In this document: piece after piece, positions 1 through 7,427 of the stretch
Layout of the letters: each line of letters opens with the position of its first letter
Numbering within the stretch: position 1 is the first letter of the stretch
NCBI RefSeq assembly: GCF_002994615.1
Contig: NZ_PVNK01000186.1
Location: 1-41,917, forward strand
Direction: 5' to 3'
Length of the DNA stretch: 41,917 bases
From: Enhygromyxa salina
GTDB lineage: Bacteria > Myxococcota_A > Polyangia > Nannocystales > Nannocystaceae
Position numbers and translations under genes: made by a program
Notes under the pieces: model-generated
What the model was told of the DNA's origin: nothing
What the model saw: the letters and a program-made list of their open reading frames with translations, nothing else
Databases searched by the model: none

Positions 1-11
1 CGGGCTGCTAG
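1..11. repeat. End of a MITE-like repeat copy cut by the window edge
   Basis: The first 11 bases, CGGGCTGCTAG, equal the terminus of the 166-bp palindromic repeat found complete at 15590-15755 and 34352-34517. The rest of the copy would lie to the left of the window. Its CTAG (8-11) contains the TAG stop of the RCC1 lipoprotein gene on the minus strand. Confidence 0.6.
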
Positions 12-1651
12 AGCACCTCGACAAAGCCCGCGGCCGATGGCGACTCATCGTCTCCGATGTTGTCGACGTTCCCGTAGCCGAGGCGCCCGGCAGCGCCGTT
101 GCCCCAGCACACAACCGAGTAGTCAGCGAGGACCGCACAGGTGTGGTCGCCCCCGGCCGAGATCGAGATCGCCAGCCCCCCGAGGTCGACGGCCTCGGCG
201 TCGGCCGGGGCCTCATCGTCTCCGATGTTGTCGAGATGACCGAGCCCGAGCTGGCCGAAGTCGTTCTTGCCCCAGCAGCGCACGGAGCCGTCGTCGAGCA
301 GGGCGCAGGTGTGCTCCTCGCCCGCGCTGATCGCCGTGGCCACGCCGCCGAGATCGATGAGCGGCAAGGCCGAGGGCAGCTCGTCGTTGTCGTCGCCCCA
401 GTCGTCGGTGTGGCCCTGGCCGAGCTCGCCGTCTTCGTTGCCCCCCCAGCACAGCACCTCGCCGGTCGAGAACAGCACGCAGCTGTGCCCGCCGCCGAGC
501 GCGACCGCGCTGATCGACGCGTCGTTCGGCAGCGCGCCCGGGCGCACGTCGACCGGGCCGGCGTCGGACGGCGGCTCATCGTCGCCGAGGCTCTGGCTGT
601 TGCCGTAGCCGAGCTGGCCGCTGATGTTCCTGCCCCAACAGATCAGCTCGTCGCTGACCGTGAGCGCGCAGTTGTGCCACACGCCCGCGGCGACGCGCTC
701 GATGCCGTCGGTCCCGTCGAAGACCAGCTCGCCCGCGCTGGGGGGCTCGTTGTCGCCGATCGTCGTGGTGTCTCCGACGCCGAGCTGGCCGACGGCATTG
801 GCGCCCCAGCAGCGCGCGTCGCCAGTAACGAGGCGCGCGCAGTTGTGGAAGCTCCCGCTCTCGAATTGGCTGACGGCCTCGACGATCGCAATACCCGGCA
901 ACATCTCCAGGGTCTCGTCGTCACCGAGGTCGCTGTCCGCGGCGTTGCCGAGCTGGCCGTAGATATTGGATCCCCAGCACCGCAACCAGTCGTCGTCAAA
1001 CTGAGCGCAATTGTGAACCCCCCCAGCCGCGAGCGAGACCACGCTGCCCGGCAGCGCGACGTCGCCCGCGCTGGCCGGGGTCTCATCGTCGCCGATGTCT
1101 TCGGTGTTGCCGTGGCCGAGGGTCCCGAACATGCCCTCGCCCCAGCATCGCACGCGACCGCCCTCGATCAGCGCGCAGGTGTGCAGGCCCCCGCCGAACA
1201 CCTCCAAGGTGGTGAAGGTGCAGTCGGTGTCGCAGCCGTCGCCGTCGACCTCGTTGCCGTCGTCGCAGGCCTCGCCGTCGTCGGCGACCGCGTTGCCGCA
1301 CAGGTTGGGCGAGCAGATCCCCTCGTCGCACACGAGCTCGGGGTCGCAGCTCCCCGGCGAGCCGTCGCACATGCAGCCGTTTTCGGTGCAGGCCGGGTCG
1401 CCGTCGCCCGTGTCCCCGTCGCTCTCGCCCGTGTCGTCATCAGCCTCGCCCCCCTCGGGCACGCACATCTCGGCCTCGCAGACGAGCCCAGGATCGCAGC
1501 CGCCCCCCGGCGTGCACGCGCAGTCGGCTTGGCCAACGCACTCTCCCTCATCGGACTCGGTACCCTCGTCACCACCGGCACCGCCGGTCGCAGGTGCGCA
1601 CGCGAGCAGGAGGAACAAACCTGGAACGCTGAGACAACTAACGCGGCTCAT
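8..1651 (-). CDS. RCC1-repeat lipoprotein with Myxo-type Cys-rich repeat
   Basis: Secreted lipoprotein of about 547 residues. The start was taken at the Met giving MSRVSC, because it is followed by a short hydrophobic segment and a lipobox LLLAC (Cys18); an in-frame ATG lies 6 codons upstream. Residues about 20-120 are an acidic Gly/Asp linker with Cys pairs. Next comes a Cys-rich element of the type CGNxxxDDGEACDDGN..GDGC, known from myxobacterial surface proteins. The rest is seven RCC1-type repeats, each with H-(T/N/S)-C-A near its start and CWG about 13 residues later, followed by G-x-LG. Seven repeats fit a closed seven-bladed propeller. Most blades also carry an acidic GDDE insertion. 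The role is unknown; a surface or adhesion protein is inference. The TAG stop lies in the CTAG that borders a MITE end at the window edge. Confidence 0.9.
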   Translation of the reverse strand: MSRVSCLSVPGLFLLLACAPATGGAGGDEGTESDEGECVGQADCACTPGGGCDPGLVCEAEMCVPEGGEADDDTGESDGDTGDGDPACTENGCMCDGSPGSCDPELVCDEGICSPNLCGNAVADDGEACDDGNEVDGDGCDTDCTFTTLEVFGGGLHTCALIEGGRVRCWGEGMFGTLGHGNTEDIGDDETPASAGDVALPGSVVSLAAGGVHNCAQFDDDWLRCWGSNIYGQLGNAADSDLGDDETLEMLPGIAIVEAVSQFESGSFHNCARLVTGDARCWGANAVGQLGVGDTTTIGDNEPPSAGELVFDGTDGIERVAAGVWHNCALTVSDELICWGRNISGQLGYGNSQSLGDDEPPSDAGPVDVRPGALPNDASISAVALGGGHSCVLFSTGEVLCWGGNEDGELGQGHTDDWGDDNDELPSALPLIDLGGVATAISAGEEHTCALLDDGSVRCWGKNDFGQLGLGHLDNIGDDEAPADAEAVDLGGLAISISAGGDHTCAVLADYSVVCWGNGAAGRLGYGNVDNIGDDESPSAAGFVEVL

Positions 1652-1703
1652 GCCATTGTCTACCACCATTTTCGACCTCCGGCGCTCAATCGCGAAGTCG
1701 GGC

Positions 1704-1709
1704 TACCCT
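1704..1709 (+). promoter_or_regulatory. Probable -10 box (TACCCT), leaderless gene
   Basis: TACCCT ends 7 nt before the GTG at 1717, so transcription would start at or next to the start codon. The same arrangement recurs at many genes in the window. Confidence 0.5.
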
Positions 1710-1716
1710 CGGTCCT

Positions 1717-2490
1717 GTGTCCAACGCCTCTCGCCGTCTGGGAGCTCCGAGCCACGCTGCGCTGGCGCTCGCGCTCGCGCTCGCCGCTTGCCGGACCAAC
1801 GATCAGGTCCGGCCCCCGGGACCGCACGAGCAGGTGGCCGCAAAGAGTACGCACATCGAGTCCGATCACGAGCCCGACTCCGGGGCTGAATCGGGTGCCG
1901 CCCCCTTGACTCGCGAAGAGATTCGCGTGGTGGTACGCGCAAAAATGGCCGTAGTTCGCGCCTGCTACGAAACCGGGCTCGCGCGCTCCCCAGGCCTCGG
2001 AGGCCGCGTGCTGCTGCGCTTCACGATCGGCGACGACGGTCACGCGGACGACGTGACGGTGGTCGAGGACGCGCTCACCGACCCCTCGGTCGCCGCGTGC
2101 CTGAGCGAGGCGATCCCCCGCTGGCAGTTTCCCCGGCCCCGCGGCGGCGCCCTCGTGACCCTCACCTACCCCTTCGTGTTCTCGTCCGAGGCCGAGCTGC
2201 GCGCGGCCGGGCTGCCCCGGGTCGAGGGCACGGTCAAGCCCGCGGCCGTCGGCGCGGTGTTCGAGGCCCGCCGTCACGAGCTCGACGGGTGCGTGCCCGA
2301 GGCGAGCGCAGGCACGGTCGGCCTCGCGTTCACGATCGGCGACGCCGGGGCGGTCACGCGGATCTCGACCTACGCGAACACCCTCGGCGATCACGCCCGC
2401 GCTTGCATCGTTCAGGCCGTGTCGAGCTGGGTGTTCCCTCCCGCGGCCAGCGGTGACGAGGCCCGGGTCAACCATGATCTGAGCTGGTGA
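1717..2490 (+). CDS. AgmX/PglI C-terminal-domain lipoprotein, domain duplicated
   Basis: A 257-residue exported protein starting at GTG. The signal sequence is Ala/Leu-rich and ends in a lipobox LALAAC (Cys about 25). Residues about 65-160 match the AgmX/PglI C-terminal domain, a TonB-C-like fold common in myxobacteria: VRACYETGL, then a V-x-L-x-F-x-I-x-D-x-G strand, then a C-L-x-x-A-I-x-x-W-x-F-P ending. Residues about 170-257 repeat the pattern in degenerate form (LAFTIGDAGAV, then ACIVQAVSSWVFPP), so the protein appears to hold a tandem pair. Family members occur in gliding and envelope complexes; no partner gene lies next to it. The stop runs into an 8-bp tandem repeat. The function here is not known. 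Confidence 0.85.
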   Translation: MSNASRRLGAPSHAALALALALAACRTNDQVRPPGPHEQVAAKSTHIESDHEPDSGAESGAAPLTREEIRVVVRAKMAVVRACYETGLARSPGLGGRVLLRFTIGDDGHADDVTVVEDALTDPSVAACLSEAIPRWQFPRPRGGALVTLTYPFVFSSEAELRAAGLPRVEGTVKPAAVGAVFEARRHELDGCVPEASAGTVGLAFTIGDAGAVTRISTYANTLGDHARACIVQAVSSWVFPPAASGDEARVNHDLSW

Positions 2491-2524
2491 GCTGCTGAGC
2501 TGCTGAGCTGCTGAGCTGCTGAGC
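2489..2524. repeat. Tandem repeat of GAGCTGCT, 4.5 copies
   Basis: GAGCTGCT is repeated four times head to tail, followed by GAGC, starting in the stop codon of the upstream gene. Slippage would not change the protein because the first TGA stays in place. Confidence 0.9.
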
Positions 2525-2558
2525 GGGTGGGCGGGTCGAGGACGCCACCCGCCCCCGA

Positions 2559-2854
2559 TCACAGGGTCTCGAGATACTCGAGCACCGCCGCGCGCTCGCC
2601 TGCGCTCAGGTCGTCGCCAAACACGTGCCCGGTGTTGTAGTGTCCGAGCTTGGTCGTGTCGTAGATGTCCCCGGGGAGCGGCTCCTGCTTGGGGAGGGCG
2701 TAGCCGGCGTCCCAGGGCCCCGGCAGCTCGGAGCAAGCAGCTGGCGCGCCGGTCTCGTCGCCGGTCTCGCCGTCCGCGGCGCCCGGCGGCCCATCGCCAC
2801 ACCGAGGCTGGGGACCGCGACAGCTGCCGTGAAGATCAACGAACGACCACGCAT
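2559..2854 (-). pseudogene. Remnant lipoprotein: signal peptide plus tail of a RoxA-like di-haem cytochrome, frameshifted
   Basis: The minus strand encodes a signal-peptide-like start (MRGRSLIFTAAVAVPSLG, from 2854). In the next frame it continues with CGDGPPGAADGETGDETG, a typical lipoprotein linker here. Adding one base near 2800 would rebuild a lipobox PSLG-C. The linker is followed at once by a C-terminal tail, GDIYDTTKLGHYNTGHVFG then ERAAVLEYLETL. This resembles the very end of RoxA-like di-haem cytochromes c, where the tail normally follows several hundred residues with CxxCH motifs; none are present. The locus therefore seems to have lost its interior and also carries a one-base frameshift, or else it is a small gene with a sequencing error. 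Confidence 0.5.
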
Positions 2855-2930
2855 ACGACAAGATCAACCTTCGCCTGGAACAACGCAAGGGATCGCGCTG
2901 AGACCGGCGTATCGGCGTATAACTGTGGCC

Positions 2931-3794
2931 ATGCCCCTCCACCCCGATCCCGCGGCCCTGCTCGCCGAGGTCGACGATCGCCTGGCTGTCGCGCTGCCAG
3001 AGGCCGTCTGCGAGCTCGACCACGATGATCCCTGGCAGCTGCTGATCGTCACGATCTTGAGCGCGCAGGCCAGGGACTCGGTCATCAACGAGATCCGCCC
3101 GGCCCTGTTCGAGCGCTGGCCGACCCCCGCCGAGCTCGCGGCCGCGAGCCAGGAAGAGGTCGAGCTCGTCGTCAAGCGCAGCGGCTACTATCGCAACAAG
3201 GCCAAGGCGATCCGCACCTGCGCCCAGGCGATCGTCGAGCGCCACGGCGGCGAGGTCCCGCGGACCCACGAGGAGCTCGTCGCCCTGCCCGGGGCCTCGC
3301 ACAAGACCGCCAACCTGGTCCTGGGCATCGCGTTTGGGGTCGCCAGCGGGATCGTCGTCGACACCCACGTCGCGCGGGTCTCGGCCCGCCTCGGCGTGGT
3401 CAAGGCCGGCAAGAAACCCGACAAGGTCGAGGCTGTGCTGACCAAGCTCGTGCCTCGTGAGCGCTGGATCGACATCAGCCACCGGCTGATCCTCCACGGC
3501 CGCCACCTGTGCAAGTCCAAGGGGCCCGACTGCGAGAACTGTGCGATCAACGAGCTGTGCGACGCGCGAGAGCGCGAGCCGAGCGGGAGCTGGCGCGAGC
3601 GAGCCGAGCGCGAGGGGCAGCTGTTCGCGGTCCGCGGCGATCGTTCGGCGATCGCCTGGCCCTCGAGCGGCGCGCCCTCGTCGGCCAAGGCCCGGCCGAA
3701 GCCCGCAGCCGCCGAGGTCGTCGGCTTTGCGAGTGAGCCCTCGATCAGCTTCAGCGCGGCCCCCACCCCCAAGGAGGAAGAAGACGACTTTTGA
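2931..3794 (+). CDS. nth: Endonuclease III, DNA glycosylase/AP lyase
   Basis: Base-excision-repair enzyme that removes oxidised pyrimidines and cleaves the abasic site. The start is ATG 2931, with a TATAAC box ending 7 nt before it. The 287-residue protein shows the SAQARD segment, the helix-hairpin-helix LPGASHKTANLVLG with its lysine (usual form LPGVGRKTA), and VVDTHVARV with the catalytic Asp. The four-cysteine [4Fe-4S] loop has the canonical spacing C-x6-C-x2-C-x5-C. The ASH variant in the hairpin is uncommon. About 70 residues follow the cluster, longer than in E. coli Nth (211 residues); they are basic, then Ala/Pro-rich and acidic, and have no recognised domain. Confidence 0.93.
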   Translation: MPLHPDPAALLAEVDDRLAVALPEAVCELDHDDPWQLLIVTILSAQARDSVINEIRPALFERWPTPAELAAASQEEVELVVKRSGYYRNKAKAIRTCAQAIVERHGGEVPRTHEELVALPGASHKTANLVLGIAFGVASGIVVDTHVARVSARLGVVKAGKKPDKVEAVLTKLVPRERWIDISHRLILHGRHLCKSKGPDCENCAINELCDAREREPSGSWRERAEREGQLFAVRGDRSAIAWPSSGAPSSAKARPKPAAAEVVGFASEPSISFSAAPTPKEEEDDF

Positions 3795-3795
3795 G

Positions 3796-4857
3796 CCCGA
3801 GCTCGGTCCCCGCGCGGGCCGTCATTGCCAGGCGCTCGGCCAGCTGGCGATCGCTGCGCTCGCGTGGCTGCTCGCGTTCGCGAGCGCGAGCGCCCGGGCA
3901 TCGCCGCCCGAGCCCGGTGACACGCGCGCGCCAAAGATGTCCGCCGTCCGGACCCTCGACGACGCGCTGGCCGTCGAGCCCGGCCTGACCTGCCTCGACC
4001 GCGCCACGCTGCTCGCCAATCTGCTCAGCTGGCGCGACGCCGCCGAGGTCGATCCGCGCGTGTCGATCCGGGTCCGCGGCTCCTCGGACAGCCCCCGCGC
4101 GCTGAGCTTCGTGGTCCGGGTCCGCGACGAGGTCGCCGTCGAGCGCCGCTTCGAGCCGGCCCCAGACAGCTGCGCAGATCTCCACGCGGTCGTCGCGCTC
4201 GCGATTGCGATCGCCCTCGACGACACCCTCGCGACCGAGCTCGGCCTCGTCGACGAGGCTGCGCGAGTCGAGCAGGCGCGGCCGGGCGAGGGAGACCTCC
4301 CGAGCCAGGCGCGACGGACCCCGCCCCCGCCTCGTCGCCGCGGCCCCGCGCTCGCGCTGACGGCCGCCGCCGGAGCCTTCGCCGGCCTGACCCCGGGCCT
4401 CAGCGGCGGCGGCGAGCTGTCGCTGGACCTTCGCCCCCTCGATCACTTCGACCTGCGCTTCGGGGCCCTCGCCACCCACCTGCCCGGCTTCAAGCTCGAC
4501 GAGGGCCGGGTCGGCGTCACCCTCGCGGCCGGACGCCTGGATCTGTGCTGGGGGACCGCGCCTCGGGTTGTACGACTGCGCACCTGTGGGGGGGTGGCCG
4601 CGGGCGCGAGCGTGTCGGTCGGGCGCGGGTACACCGACAATTTTCGACGCGCGATCCCGTGGCTGGGCGGGATCGCGGCGGTCGACCTCGCCGTCCACCT
4701 CGTCGGCCCGCTCGCCCTCGAGCTGCGCGTCGAGGGCGTGTTCCCCTTCCATCGCACCCGTATCGACGTCCGCAGCACCGGAGGGCAGCTCCTGGCGAGC
4801 GAGCGCTTCCCCGTCGCCGGCCTCGTCGTCGCCGTCGGCCCGCGCTTCGAGTTCTGA
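3796..4857 (+). CDS. Exported envelope protein, probable beta-barrel; start unclear
   Basis: The frame is open to the TGA at 4857. It encodes a hydrophobic segment (QLAIAALAWLLAFASASARA), a periplasmic region with many VRVR/VVRVRDE strands, an Arg/Pro linker near the middle, and a C-terminal half of alternating hydrophobic strands ending in phenylalanine (GPRFEF), as outer-membrane barrels do. No ATG, GTG or TTG lies in this frame between a GTG inside nth (3541) and an ATG at 3937 that would skip the signal peptide. A TTG at 3791 overlaps the nth stop codon (TTGA) but is one frame off, so a one-base indel between about 3795 and 3835 is possible. The function is unknown. A 4.1-kb mobile element follows the stop codon directly. 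Confidence 0.65.
   Translation, partial: PELGPRAGRHCQALGQLAIAALAWLLAFASASARASPPEPGDTRAPKMSAVRTLDDALAVEPGLTCLDRATLLANLLSWRDAAEVDPRVSIRVRGSSDSPRALSFVVRVRDEVAVERRFEPAPDSCADLHAVVALAIAIALDDTLATELGLVDEAARVEQARPGEGDLPSQARRTPPPPRRRGPALALTAAAGAFAGLTPGLSGGGELSLDLRPLDHFDLRFGALATHLPGFKLDEGRVGVTLAAGRLDLCWGTAPRVVRLRTCGGVAAGASVSVGRGYTDNFRRAIPWLGGIAAVDLAVHLVGPLALELRVEGVFPFHRTRIDVRSTGGQLLASERFPVAGLVVAVGPRFEF
4849..4857. repeat. Left target-site duplication GAGTTCTGA
   Basis: Nine bases, identical to 8968-8976, directly outside the left inverted repeat of the mobile element. They include the last two codons' bases and the TGA stop of the upstream gene, so that gene stays intact. Confidence 0.85.
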
Positions 4858-4921
4858 GGCTTTGCTCAGCAACTCCCCTCCGCTCAGAAAAGCCGACGCC
4901 TGATCGCGGCTGCTCAGAAAA
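4858..4921. repeat. Left terminal inverted repeat with subterminal GCTCAG repeats
   Basis: The TIR at 4858-4873 contains GCTCAGCAA. Direct repeats of GCTCAGAAAA follow at 4882-4891 and 4912-4921, spaced 18 and 30 bp. Confidence 0.75.
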
Positions 4922-5089
4922 TCGAGAGTCCGACCCATGAGGCAGACAGCCACCGCGGCAGGACGCCGAAGCGAGACGCGGGTGCGCAGGTGGCGAACTG
5001 CGAGATGACAGCATGAGACCGAGGTGACTCAAAACAGGTTTAACGTGTCCGCTCGAAATCGATCTGCCCGTAGATCGCACCCTAGAGCG

Positions 5090-5140
5090 CGTCAGCAGCG
5101 TCCTAGGGCGGTTGTGCTGGTTCGACGAAAGCACCAGCGA
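5090..5140. other. Non-coding stretch with small inverted repeats
   Basis: Between the left element end and the tRNA (about 4925-5285) I see no convincing gene. Two small inverted repeats occur: CCCTAG...CTAGGG across the AGCGCGTCAGCAGCGTC spacer, and GCTGGT...ACCAGC just downstream. Their role is unknown. Confidence 0.35.
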
Positions 5141-5285
5141 CTCGGCTGGGTAGCGGTGGTTGTGACCGATACAGCAGCCCCGCTCCGACGCGGCCGACCT
5201 CGCGGCCGTTCTCCTCCCACCAAAACCAAAGGTGACCGCCGCGGCCAATCCACTTGCAGGTGACGATCGAACGCGGCGGTCTGTT

Positions 5286-5358
5286 GTGCCCGTAGCTCAG
5301 AGGATAGAGCTGCTCTTTTGCGTAGGGCCGGTCAGGGGTTCGAGTCCCCTCGGGCACG
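5286..5358 (+). tRNA. tRNA-like gene, anticodon UGC by fold, Arg-like body
   Basis: A complete cloverleaf can be drawn: acceptor GTGCCCG/CGGGCAC, D stem GCTC/GAGC with loop AGAGGATA, anticodon stem GCTCT/AGGGC with loop TTTGCGT, variable loop CGGTC, T stem AGGGG/CCCCT with loop TTCGAGT. No CCA is encoded. The standard fold puts anticodon UGC (alanine) at 5319-5321. The acceptor, however, has G3:C70 rather than the G3:U70 that alanyl-tRNA synthetase needs. The GTGCCCG acceptor and GGATAGAGC D arm with A20 look like tRNA-Arg. It lies inside the mobile element. It may be a degenerate or recoded tRNA. Confidence 0.75.
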
Positions 5359-5361
5359 CTC

Positions 5362-5379
5362 CCGTTCTAGCATGAACGG
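5362..5379 (+). terminator. Hairpin just after the tRNA
   Basis: CCGTTC-TAGCAT-GAACGG forms a 6-bp stem with a 6-nt loop starting 4 nt after the tRNA. No T run follows, so it may be a processing or weak termination signal. Confidence 0.4.
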
Positions 5380-5425
5380 TCGTGACGGACGTTGCCTTCG
5401 CTCGCGCGGCGGCTCCGTTGCGGTC

Positions 5426-5460
5426 GAAGCATCCACACCGACGAGCGGTGTGGATGCTTC
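5426..5460. repeat. Perfect 14-bp inverted repeat, 7-nt loop
   Basis: GAAGCATCCACACC, loop GACGAGC, GGTGTGGATGCTTC: a perfect 14-bp stem between the tRNA and the transposase gene. A T-rich stretch (TTTTTCTTT) begins about 12 nt downstream. It could be a terminator, a recombination site or a regulatory RNA hairpin. The rest of 5380-5576 shows no gene. Confidence 0.7.
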
Positions 5461-5576
5461 CGGCGATCTGGATTTTTCTTTCCGGTCGCGCATGCGGAGA
5501 CGTGCCAAGTACACGCCCGCTCGTTGTCTATCCCAGATAATGATTCTCAGTAAATGCGAAGCATTGTAGAAGGGTA

Positions 5577-6824
5577 GTGGAGACGACGTCGCATAGCCCC
5601 CGGTTCCTCCGCGGTGTGGCCATCGCCCGACTCGGGCGGGTTCGCCAACTTCGAGATGGCGTGTGGTCGGTCCCGTCGCAGACGCACAAGGGTGCGTACC
5701 TGGTCGACACCGCCGGCGATCGCCCCGCGTGCGTGTGCCCCGACTTCGAGGACAACGGCAACGCCGAGGGCTTCGACTGCAAGCACATCACCGCCGTGCG
5801 GATCACGGCCGGTGAGATCGAGGCCCCCGCTCAAGTGAAGGATGAGAAGCCCGGCAAGCGCCCCACCTACAAGCAGGACTGGGGCGCCTACTACCTCGCG
5901 CAGACGCGCGAGCGCGAGCACGTCGAGACGATGCTGCGCGACCTGTGCCGTGGCATCCAGCAGCCCGTGAGCAAGCGGGGCCATCCCCGCAAGCCGCTCG
6001 CCGACGTGGTCTTCGCCGCGGTCATGCGGGCCTACTCGGGGCTCTCGTCGCGGCGCTGTGCCTCGGACGTGCGCGCGGCCAAGGAGGCGGGGCACACCTC
6101 GTCGATGATCGCGCCCTCGACCCTGGTCACCTACCTGGACGATCCCAAGCTCACCGATCTGCTCCGCGTGCTGATCCGCGAGAGCGCGGCCCCACTCGCG
6201 GAGGTCGAGACCACCGTGGCGATCGACTCGTCGGGTTTCTCGACGAACACCTACAGCCGCTGGTTCGATCACAAGTGGGGCAAGGAACGGAAGCGCCAGA
6301 AGTGGGTCACCTGCCACATCATGTGCGGGACCACGACCCACGTGATCACCGACGCGCTCGTGACCACGGGCAACGCTGGGGACGCGCCGCAACTCCCCGA
6401 GCTGCTCACGAACACCGCTGAGCGCTTCGACGTCGCCAACGTCTGCGCGGACAAGGCGTACCTGAGCCATCGCAACTTCGACGAGATCGAGGCCGTGGGC
6501 GCGGTGCCTTACATCCCCTTCAAGGTCGGCTCGATCGGCGAGGGGTCGGAGATGTGGCGCAAGATGTACGGGCTGTTCGTCTACAAGAACGACGAATTCC
6601 GTAAGGTCTACCACGCGCGTAGCAACGTCGAGACCGCGTTCTCGATGATCAAACGCAAGTTCGGCGCGAGCGTCCGCGCCAAGAAGTTCACCGCCCAGCG
6701 CAACGAGGTGCTCTGCAAGGTGCTCGCGCACAACCTGTGCGTGCTGACCATGGCCACCTACGAGCTGGGGATCGCGGTCGAGTTCTGGGGCTCGACCCAC
6801 GAGGAGAGCCAGCATGTCCATTGA
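5577..6824 (+). CDS. DDE transposase with N-terminal SWIM zinc finger
   Basis: A 415-residue transposase starting at GTG with AGAAGG a few bases upstream. Residues about 50-70 hold a SWIM zinc finger (CVC...CKH, spacing CxC-x13-CxH). The catalytic core is an IS4/IS5-type RNase H fold: Asp217 in AIDSSGF, Asp292 in CADKAYLS, and Glu352 in the signature Y-x2-R-x3-E-x6-K (YHARSNVETAFSMIK). All three acidic residues are present, so it may be active. CTCAGTAAA, similar to the element's terminal repeat core, occurs about 30 bp upstream of the start and could serve self-regulation. It is the only transposase gene in the 4.1-kb element. Confidence 0.9.
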   Translation: METTSHSPRFLRGVAIARLGRVRQLRDGVWSVPSQTHKGAYLVDTAGDRPACVCPDFEDNGNAEGFDCKHITAVRITAGEIEAPAQVKDEKPGKRPTYKQDWGAYYLAQTREREHVETMLRDLCRGIQQPVSKRGHPRKPLADVVFAAVMRAYSGLSSRRCASDVRAAKEAGHTSSMIAPSTLVTYLDDPKLTDLLRVLIRESAAPLAEVETTVAIDSSGFSTNTYSRWFDHKWGKERKRQKWVTCHIMCGTTTHVITDALVTTGNAGDAPQLPELLTNTAERFDVANVCADKAYLSHRNFDEIEAVGAVPYIPFKVGSIGEGSEMWRKMYGLFVYKNDEFRKVYHARSNVETAFSMIKRKFGASVRAKKFTAQRNEVLCKVLAHNLCVLTMATYELGIAVEFWGSTHEESQHVH

Positions 6825-6859
6825 CCAACACGACGACGAGCGTACACTCGACCCCGAGC

Positions 6860-7051
6860 ATGGGGGTCAAGCGCGAGCGGGTCTACGTGACCGTGTACAC
6901 GTGCGAGCGGTGCGGCCATCGCTGGACCCCGCGCAAGCCGCTGGAGACGAGCGAGGCGCCGCTGCCCTCGTCCTGCGCGAGCTGCCGGTCGAAGTACTGG
7001 AACATCCCGCCGGGCACGGTGAAGCCGGGTCCGAAACCGGCCGAGGAGTAG
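6860..7051 (+). CDS. Small zinc-ribbon protein
   Basis: A 63-residue basic protein starting at ATG 6860 (MGVKRERVYVTVYTC). Two CxxC knuckles (CERC, then CASC about 30 residues later) suggest one bound zinc, as in FmdB-like or transcription-factor ribbons. The tail is Pro/Lys-rich. A TACACT box lies 11 nt upstream. It is cargo of the mobile element; the function is unknown. Confidence 0.65.
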   Translation: MGVKRERVYVTVYTCERCGHRWTPRKPLETSEAPLPSSCASCRSKYWNIPPGTVKPGPKPAEE

Positions 7052-7074
7052 CCCGCCGCGACGATCACCGCCGG

Positions 7075-7188
7075 GTGACCTGTCGCCACTGCGGACGCCG
7101 GACCCTCACCCGCAGGTCTGGCGCGATGTGGGGGCACCGCTTGCCCGACGGCTCCGACTGCCCGGGGTCCAAGACCTGGGACTACTGA
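7075..7188 (+). CDS. Very small Cys/His protein
   Basis: A 37-residue ORF from GTG 7075 beginning MTCRHCGRRTL and ending GSDCPGSKTWDY. It has CRHC near the start and H/C residues near the end that could complete a zinc site. It is too short for certainty; support comes from the motif and from lying after another zinc-ribbon ORF in the same direction. Confidence 0.4.
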   Translation: MTCRHCGRRTLTRRSGAMWGHRLPDGSDCPGSKTWDY

Positions 7189-7382
7189 CCGATCTGCTCT
7201 CGGCGGAAGATCTTCGGATCGCCGCCGCCCTCGGGCGCAGCGATGACGCCCGCGCGTCGGTTGGTGAAGTCGGGAGGCGACTGCGGCGACTGTATTCCGC
7301 CATAGTGACCGACAACGGTCCACGTCTCGCCGTCCACTGTGATCTTCGTGCCATTCGGGTAGTCCTGTCGGATGTCTGCCAT
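7182..7382 (-). CDS. Small hypothetical protein, MADIRQDYPNG start
   Basis: A 66-residue protein. The N-terminal half (GTKITVDGETWTVVGHYGG) reads like a small beta-barrel or SH3-like fold; the C-terminus is basic. A TAGCAT box ends 7 nt before the ATG, matching the leaderless pattern. Its end overlaps the end of the convergent small ORF by 7 bases. No family recognised. Confidence 0.6.
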   Translation of the reverse strand: MADIRQDYPNGTKITVDGETWTVVGHYGGIQSPQSPPDFTNRRAGVIAAPEGGGDPKIFRREQIGQ

Positions 7383-7427
7383 GGCCGCGATGCTAGATCC
7401 CCGCTGGCGTAGTTGTCGAGCGGTTGG

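Noticed and set aside
210..1150. Possible CRISPR-like spaced repeats
   Set aside because: The periodic similarity is the DNA of seven RCC1 repeats in one coding frame; units are degenerate and codon-periodic.
143..1909. Long open frame (588 codons) on the plus strand opposite the RCC1 gene
   Set aside because: High-GC antisense shadow; the minus frame has a signal peptide and seven clear repeats, the plus frame has no recognisable domain.
2559..3506. Intact 315-residue minus-strand protein across nth
   Set aside because: Only its last 70 or so residues look like protein; the rest is antisense to nth.
5103..5357. Minus-strand ORF starting MPEGTRTPDRPYAKEQLYPL
   Set aside because: This opening is the typical false translation of the antisense strand of a tRNA gene.
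5286..5358. tRNA as attachment site of an integrative element
   Set aside because: No integrase and no direct repeat of the tRNA 3' end was found; the tRNA is internal to the element, not at its border.
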